A stretch of 11,904 bases of DNA, from NCBI GenBank assembly GCA_964484515.1, contig CAZAGT010000142.1, positions 1 through 11,904 on the forward strand, written 5' to 3'. Origin of the DNA: CAZAGT01 sp964484515. Its GTDB lineage: Bacteria; Desulfobacterota; DSM-4660; Desulfatiglandales; HGW-15. The notes under the pieces were generated by a model. The model did not search any database. It saw only the letters and a list, made by a program, of their open reading frames with translations, and was not told the origin of the DNA. Of the stretch, positions 7,578 to 11,904 are shown in pieces (positions within the stretch are counted from its first letter, which is position 1; each line of letters begins with the position of its first letter). The position numbers and the translations under genes were made by a program.

Positions 7578-10060
7578 GAAGGCTGAACCTCCTTTCCGGA
7601 TTCGGTATGTTCTTTCAACAGCTTTCGGACTTCCCCTACCAGTGTCTCCCTGTCAAGACCGGACTTTCGGATGATCTTATCCACCCGTTCACGCAGAAAC
7701 TCAAAGTCGGCTTCCGTCAAGTCCTTGGCCGTGACCACGACGATGGGGATATTCTTCCAATCCGGGTTCTGCTTGATCCTTTGGGTCACTTCAAAGCCGT
7801 CCATTTCGGGCATCAGGAGATCGAGGAGGATCACGTCCGGCAGTTGCTCCTCCATGGCGTTAAGGGCCTCCTCGCCACTATTGACGCCCCTGATCTGGTA
7901 ACCCTCATCTTCCAGAAGCTGGGTGATCAAATCGACCGCGCTGGGTTCATCATCCACCACAAGCACCCGGTTGGGCCTGGAGCCCGGGGCACGTTCGAGT
8001 GCGGCCAGGACGCTGGCCTTGTCAAAGGGTTTCACCAGATAGTCGAACGCCCCCAGGCTGAAGCCGAGCTCCCGGTTGTCCACGATCGACAGCACGATGG
8101 TCGGGATGTGGCGGGTGGCCGGGTCCGCCTTGAGTTCGTTCAGCACGTCCCAGCCGTCCTTTTCGGACATCAGAATATCCAGGATGATGGCAAACGGTTG
8201 AAACTCCCTGGCCTTCTTGAGCCCTTCCTCGCCTCCCAGCGCACCCACCACATAGTAGCCCTCTTCGTCCAGGTTCTCCCGCAACAGGATCTGCACATTG
8301 GGATCATCGTCGATCGAGAGCACCACCTTTTTCCCCTCCATCGCCGAAGGCGAGGGGCGCTCCTCCTCGGTCACCTCGGGTCTTTCGATAATGGGTTGCT
8401 TTTTGGATTCCAGCGGCAGCACGATCGCGAAGGTGGAGCCCTCATTCTCTATGCTGCTCACATCGACGGTCCCTCCCAGCAGATCGACCAGTTTCTTGGT
8501 GATCGAAAGACCCAGGCCCGTGCCTCCATGTTTACGCGTACTCGATCCGTCTACCTGCCGGAACTCATCGAAGATGTACTTGAGCGCCTCGGCGGGCATG
8601 CCGATGCCCGTATCGGAGACCGTAATCTTGACCTTGCTGTCCTCGCGCACTGCGGTGAGCTTCACCTCACCTTGCTCAGTGAACTTCAGGGCGTTGCTCA
8701 ACAGGTTGATCATGATCTGTTTGAGCTTGTCCTGATCCGTGGTCAACTCAGGCAGATCCACGGGGACCTCCTTCACAAGCCTGACCGTCTCTTTTTTGAC
8801 CATCGGTTCCACGGTGGCAAAGCAGGTGTCGACCAGCGGTGCTAGATGAACCGGCATAACGCTGACGGTCATCTTGCCCGCTTCGATCTTGGAAAGATCC
8901 AGGATGTCGTTGATGAGGTTCAGCAGCTGGTTGGCGCTCATCTCCACCTTCTCCAGGTTCTCACGCTGTTTGGCCGGCAGGAGATCCCCCGCCTTCCGGT
9001 TTACCAGCCTCGTAAACCCGATGATGGCATTCATCGGGGTCCGGAGTTCGTGGGACATGTTGGCCAGAAACTCTGATTTCAAGCGGTCTGCTTCCCGAAT
9101 CTTGATATTCGCTTTCTGAAGCTCCTCGTTCGCGACTTCGAGCTCACGGGTCCGTTCTTTCACCTTGTCCTCGAGCTCGATGTTCAGTTTCTTGAGGTCG
9201 TTGGCATAGCCGTCTTTTTCGTCAATAGTGCGCCTCAGGTCCTGCGCCATCTGATTGAACGAGGAGGCCAGGAGCCCCACCTCGTCCTCGATCTTCACAG
9301 CAATCTCAGTCGAGAGGTCCCCCGCGGCGATCGACTTGGTCGCCCCGACCAGCTCGATGATCGGCCGGGTCACCCGCCTGAGGTGAAGGGTCACGGCGAT
9401 CACGGTGATGACGATGGCCAGGATGGTGATCCCGAGGGTCGCAAGGCCCATGATCTGCCGGTCCTGGCGGTACTTCTTGATGGGGTAAATGATATCCGTC
9501 ACGATCACGCCGCGAAGCTCATTCTTGGATAACTCGCCGTTGCCGTCCTCGTCCCAGAATTTCGGCATGGCGTAAACCATCTTGCGGCCTATCGGGGAGA
9601 CGTAGACCTCGTCGGGCGATGATGCCACGGCCGTCTGGAAGAACGGCTCGTCCGCGACGTTCTGGTATTCCCCGCCGATCTCGCCACCCATCACCTTCGC
9701 GATCTCCTCACCCTTTTCATCAATGTAGCGGATCCCGGCATAGATCCGATCGAAACTGTTGTACCGATCGGAGAACCGCTTGAAATACCGCTCCAGCTCC
9801 TCCTTGTACATGGTCGCCTCTTCGCTGAGGCCGTAGGCGATGTTGTGGAAATAGTTGGCGACCGACTGGTTCTCGGAGATCGTCAGGATCTCATTGCGGC
9901 GATCCTGTAGAAACTGGCGGCTTCGCTCGCCGGCCTCATTGCTCAGCCGGTAGAAGCTGATGATCCCGATGGCGAGCATCGGGACCACGATCAGAGGCAG
10001 GACGATGCTGAGGGCCTTTCGCTGAATGCCGCGTTTGGGAGCAGGACCAGTATCTGCCAT
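7574..10060 (-). CDS. Hybrid sensor histidine kinase with Cache-like periplasmic sensor, HAMP and two C-terminal receivers
   Basis: Starting at the ATG at 10060, the protein has 828 residues. Transmembrane segments at about 16-37 and 204-226 bracket a periplasmic sensor that resembles a Cache domain (ADEPFFQTA, YVSPIG, then RGVIVTDI). This sensor contains an EF-hand-like loop, DEDGNGELSKNE, at 170-181. A HAMP domain (about 227-280) and a coiled coil (about 280-325) lead to HisKA with phosphoacceptor His337 in MSHELRTP. The ATPase domain shows N456, D483 in SDTGIG and the GTGLGL lid at 513-518. Receiver 1 (about 577-690) has D584-586, D628 and K677; the Pro normally found after LM is Ser632. 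Receiver 2 (about 697-817) has D703/D704, D747, T777 and K799. It heads the operon. A TTG 21 nt further upstream would add seven residues but would place the Shine-Dalgarno sequence inside the gene. The ligand is unknown. Confidence 0.95.
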   Translation of the reverse strand: MADTGPAPKRGIQRKALSIVLPLIVVPMLAIGIISFYRLSNEAGERSRQFLQDRRNEILTISENQSVANYFHNIAYGLSEEATMYKEELERYFKRFSDRYNSFDRIYAGIRYIDEKGEEIAKVMGGEIGGEYQNVADEPFFQTAVASSPDEVYVSPIGRKMVYAMPKFWDEDGNGELSKNELRGVIVTDIIYPIKKYRQDRQIMGLATLGITILAIVITVIAVTLHLRRVTRPIIELVGATKSIAAGDLSTEIAVKIEDEVGLLASSFNQMAQDLRRTIDEKDGYANDLKKLNIELEDKVKERTRELEVANEELQKANIKIREADRLKSEFLANMSHELRTPMNAIIGFTRLVNRKAGDLLPAKQRENLEKVEMSANQLLNLINDILDLSKIEAGKMTVSVMPVHLAPLVDTCFATVEPMVKKETVRLVKEVPVDLPELTTDQDKLKQIMINLLSNALKFTEQGEVKLTAVREDSKVKITVSDTGIGMPAEALKYIFDEFRQVDGSSTRKHGGTGLGLSITKKLVDLLGGTVDVSSIENEGSTFAIVLPLESKKQPIIERPEVTEEERPSPSAMEGKKVVLSIDDDPNVQILLRENLDEEGYYVVGALGGEEGLKKAREFQPFAIILDILMSEKDGWDVLNELKADPATRHIPTIVLSIVDNRELGFSLGAFDYLVKPFDKASVLAALERAPGSRPNRVLVVDDEPSAVDLITQLLEDEGYQIRGVNSGEEALNAMEEQLPDVILLDLLMPEMDGFEVTQRIKQNPDWKNIPIVVVTAKDLTEADFEFLRERVDKIIRKSGLDRETLVGEVRKLLKEHTESGKEVQPS

Positions 10061-10069
10061 GATCTTCTT

Positions 10070-10075
10070 CCTCCT
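10070..10075 (-). promoter_or_regulatory. Ribosome binding site fixing the histidine kinase start
   Basis: The minus strand reads AGGAGG, 9 nt before the ATG at 10060. The in-frame TTG at 10081 lies upstream of this site and has no comparable one of its own, so the shorter 828-residue protein is the better call. Confidence 0.75.
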
Positions 10076-10149
10076 CGGCAAGGTTGCTGCAGGGAGTTTA
10101 GGAAAGGGGGTAGGGTTAGGTGTCTGGAATGGCCCGGGAAAAGGTGTTT

Positions 10150-10186
10150 GCCTCCTGACCCGGCGGCGCCGCCTGGGTCAGGAGGC
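10150..10186. promoter_or_regulatory. Long GC-rich inverted repeat upstream of the histidine kinase
   Basis: GCCTCCTGACCC and GGGTCAGGAGGC form a perfect 12-bp stem around a 13-nt centre that is itself a GGCGGCGCCGCC palindrome. It lies about 90-126 nt upstream of the kinase ATG. There is no T-run on either side, so an intrinsic terminator is unlikely. An operator, an mRNA leader structure, or a site linked to the neighbouring recombinase are possibilities. A GGCC-GAAA-GGCC tetraloop hairpin (10184-10195) abuts and partly overlaps it. The repeat is certain; its role is not. Confidence 0.5.
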
Positions 10187-10265
10187 CGAAAGGCCGTATT
10201 TGCGAGTTGTCTCCATGAGGGAACCTGTGAAGGGCGAAAATGGACAGATAAATGTCTTCAATATG

Positions 10266-10282
10266 GAGCCTAAAAGAGGCTC
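10266..10282 (-). terminator. Small hairpin just after the recombinase stop
   Basis: GAGCCT, a 5-nt loop and AGGCTC form a 6-bp stem starting 4 nt after the stop codon (10287-10289) of the last recombinase frame on the minus strand. No T-tract follows, so termination is only a weak possibility. Confidence 0.25.
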
Positions 10283-10290
10283 GAAGTCAA

Positions 10291-10323
10291 GAGAAATCAA
10301 GCCTTCCGCAGCCCTGATTTCTC
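10291..10323. repeat. 9-bp inverted repeat within the recombinase 3' end
   Basis: GAGAAATCA and TGATTTCTC pair perfectly around a 15-nt loop. It overlaps the last codons of the shifted recombinase frame. On the minus strand it is followed directly by TTGACT, which could act as a -35 element for the kinase operon, but no convincing -10 follows. Its function is unknown. Confidence 0.35.
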
Positions 10324-10497
10324 AGAGTGCAGGCATGCAGGCTGTCGATCCACCGCATCGTCTCTTCATCACTGACCTTTCCCAAGTACCGTTGTTTATC
10401 TGGAGACTCGCGTGCCGCAGAATGACTTTACTGATGATCTCAAGCGGTGTGCCGGAGCGTTTGGCACGGGTAGCGGCAAATCTTCGGAGGTCGTGAG

Positions 10498-10507
10498 NNN
10501 NNNNNNN
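10498..10507. other. Assembly gap (10 Ns) beside a low-quality G-rich tract
   Basis: Ten Ns interrupt the recombinase gene. The next bases include long T and G runs (10517-10536). Read on the minus strand, that tract falls where the family should encode something like EVVFIPQK. About 40 residues expected between PQK and HDLRR are absent, so the true gap is probably near 120 nt rather than 10 (an estimate from family memory). Confidence 0.8.
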
Positions 10508-11079
10508 TTCTCGTAATTTTTTGGGGGGTGGGGGGGCCTACCTCTTAAGATTTGCCGCTTTTGGGTTCCCTGATGATCAGTTTGCGCTCAACGATGTCTC
10601 CCGGTTGCACCTTAAGGACCTCGCCGATCCTCATCCCCATGACTCAAGGAACAGACTATCTCCCGGTTTGGTCCTCCGGTAGATGGTCTCATCGACGATC
10701 TCATGTTCTACGATCTTCCACCGATCGGGCTTGGGGACCCGAAACGATTTCTTCATGATTGAGGAATTAGCGGGATTGGGGGTGTCAGGATTGATGAAGT
10801 TGCGAGCAAAGTTGATGAAAGCCTTCAGGAGTAGAAAGCGGAATCTTCGGGGGGATTTCTTGGTTCCCACGGTGAGCCGTGTGAAAGGGGAGTAGATCTC
10901 ATCCGTGGACAGGGAGTCCAACTCTCTATCTCCGAAAGCGGTGCAGAGCTCGGAAACCAAGAGTTCATCGTTGTATCCCGTGCCTTTTTTCGAGTTGAGC
11001 CTGTGATACTCCAAGCAACGGTCACTGGCGAGCGACCATCTTCAATCAACTTGTCATGTATGTTGTCACTCGTATGTCA

Positions 11080-11904
11080 ACTATGTTGATATCGCTCACT
11101 ACTCACTCCATCATGGGTTTCCAAGGGTGAAACATTGATGCAGTCAACCAAGTTGGCGAAATACTAAGCCAAAGCTCTCATGATAGAGATGACGACGGAT
11201 AGGAGTCCAAAATAAAACGCAATTATTTCATGTCCTTACGGCAAATTGCCCATGCTTTTTGCGTTGTCATCCGGATTGGCACCGACATTGCGATTGCTAC
11301 AGCGTAAAGCCCAAGGGAGCATTTCAAAGGAAAAGAGGAGGATCGAGAGATGGCAATCGCGACGATGTTGTTAGACCCAAAGCTCAGCGTGAATGCATGG
11401 AAGGAACTGTCTGGTGTCTGTTCGCGGGGTGATCCAGAGCCTTTTACGATCACCGCAATAGGGCATGCCTGCACAGGGCGTGCTCGTAGCGCGTGTCACC
11501 GTTTCGCCAAGTTCTTCAAAATCGGCCACGGGTATGACTGGGAAGAGCAGTACAGAGAATACAACCAACACTGGGGAGATTACTTCCGGGCTCATGCTCA
11601 TGCATAGTGGAGTTTACGGCTTTGTGCTGAACAGTCTGCGGTTCAGCTTGGGGCTGAGTGATCGAAGGGGCCTCGATATTTGACCGTTGACACGTGTTCA
11701 CTTCGATCAAGGTCGTTCTCCCATCTATTCCTCTCGCCAAGACGTTCAAGATCCACACAAAACCGAAGTGCATATCTCAAGTTCTGTCAGATCGGATTTC
11801 CGTTTGAGCGCGATCTCCGATGATTTCCCAACTCCGAGAGAGACACTATTCAAGCGAGTTCATCTTGAGGGACCTCGCGGAATGTTCGTTCTGCTCTATT
11901 TGTT
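11080..11904. other. Right-end stretch with no recognisable gene
   Basis: Apart from the doubtful 85-codon ORF, six-frame reading gives only short ORFs without recognisable motifs. One plus-strand frame stays open from about 11685 to the window edge (about 70 codons, ending in FVLLYL) and could be the beginning of a gene beyond the window, or chance. I see no tRNA, insertion-sequence ends or CRISPR-like repeats. Confidence 0.5.
11350..11607 (+). CDS. Small ORF of unknown function, doubtful
   Basis: An 85-codon plus-strand ORF begins with ATG preceded by a good ribosome binding site, GAGGAGG ending 9 nt upstream. The predicted protein is soluble, with a basic and Cys/His-containing middle and an aromatic, acidic stretch (GYDWEEQYREYNQHWGDYF) before a short AHAHA end. 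I recognise no family. Overlapping minus-strand ORFs (11223-11474 and 11371-11601) are of similar length, so coding on either strand is unproven. The ribosome binding site is the only reason to prefer this one. Confidence 0.22.
   Translation: MAIATMLLDPKLSVNAWKELSGVCSRGDPEPFTITAIGHACTGRARSACHRFAKFFKIGHGYDWEEQYREYNQHWGDYFRAHAHA

Larger units (their letters stand above)
10287..11076 (-). pseudogene. Tyrosine recombinase (phage-type integrase), broken over several frames and a sequence gap
   Basis: The minus strand carries successive pieces of one site-specific integrase. Piece 1 (about 11076-11014) ends KLIEDGRSPVTVA. Piece 2 (11014 to about 10633) has a core-binding region with SELCTAFGDREL and LTVGTKK. 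Piece 3 (10640-10545) has GMRIGEVL with the first catalytic Arg, then the EPKSGK hairpin Lys. Beyond its stop, another frame shows PQK as expected. After the Ns, piece 4 (10497 to about 10393) has HDLRR and VILRHASLQ. One frame over, RYLGKVSDEE carries the nucleophilic Tyr, and the frame runs to a TGA at 10287. All catalytic residues therefore exist. Adding one base near 10393 would give a family-like ITQRYLG. The region between EPKSGK and HDLRR is shorter than in the family. Breaks near the gap may be sequencing error; breaks far from it may be real decay. No tRNA or clear attachment site is visible. Confidence 0.75.

Noticed and set aside
7607..8845. 412-codon plus-strand ORF
   Set aside because: It is antisense to the histidine kinase ATPase and receiver domains, which have every expected motif. 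Long antisense frames are common in such GC-rich genes.
10150..10186. Intrinsic terminator
   Set aside because: The stem is strong but neither strand has a T-run after it, so it is listed as an element of unknown role.
11223..11474. 83-codon minus-strand ORF with a GSNNIVAIAI segment
   Set aside because: It briefly suggested an ATP-pyrophosphatase or NAD synthase-like fragment, but no motif followed and the composition is erratic.
11465..11683. Ser/Thr-rich plus-strand ORF and overlapping hydrophobic minus-strand ORF (11371-11601)
   Set aside because: Each appears to be the composition shadow of the other; neither has a recognisable motif or a good ribosome binding site.
1..11904. CRISPR arrays, tRNA or rRNA genes, insertion-sequence ends
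   Set aside because: I looked for regularly spaced repeats, cloverleaf-type sequences, and transposase genes with terminal repeats, and found none by eye.

Overview
The window looks like chromosomal DNA of a Gram-negative bacterium, most plausibly a deltaproteobacterium in the broad sense (Desulfobacterota). The grounds are indirect: a large PUFA-synthase-like megasynthase, a DUF374 acyltransferase, a family 5 periplasmic binding protein, multi-receiver hybrid signalling, and a tyrosine recombinase whose box motifs resemble ones I associate with that group. The taxonomy is an inference. Ten Ns at 10498-10507 show that the sequence is a scaffold join. All recognisable genes lie on the minus strand, so transcription runs right to left.

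Left block (1-3972): a two-gene lipid or polyketide cluster. A DUF374 lysophospholipid acyltransferase-like protein with a TTG start comes first. It is followed 53 nt later by a megasynthase that runs off the left edge. The 1078 residues visible are two tandem nitronate-monooxygenase/enoyl-reductase-like barrels (the first degenerate, the second with an intact EAGGH motif), then a ketosynthase whose Cys-His-His catalytic set is complete. This suggests a dedicated lipid whose chain is built by the synthase and perhaps transferred by the acyltransferase.

Spacer (3973-4369): a palindrome and weak promoter candidate in front of the acyltransferase, then a decayed fragment of a metal-binding (ZnuA/TroA-like) protein next to the next operon's end.

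Middle block (4370-10060): a four-gene signalling operon in the order hybrid histidine kinase, single-domain response regulator, receiver-cyclase fusion, orphan extracellular solute-binding protein. The first two overlap by four bases and the others are tightly spaced. The kinase has a periplasmic Cache-like sensor carrying a textbook EF-hand loop, plus two C-terminal receivers, so the operon encodes four receivers. The cyclase domain has Glu at the usual substrate-specifying Lys and Val at the usual catalytic Asn. No transporter permease or ATPase accompanies the binding protein, so it may feed ligand information to the kinase.

Right block (10061-11904): a hairpin-rich leader upstream of the kinase, then a tyrosine recombinase in several frames on both sides of the N gap. 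All its catalytic residues can be found, but only by changing frame, and a G-rich tract beside the gap looks like poor sequence. So gene decay and sequencing error cannot be separated here. From about 11080 to the end I recognise no gene. One short plus-strand ORF has a good ribosome binding site but no recognisable family.
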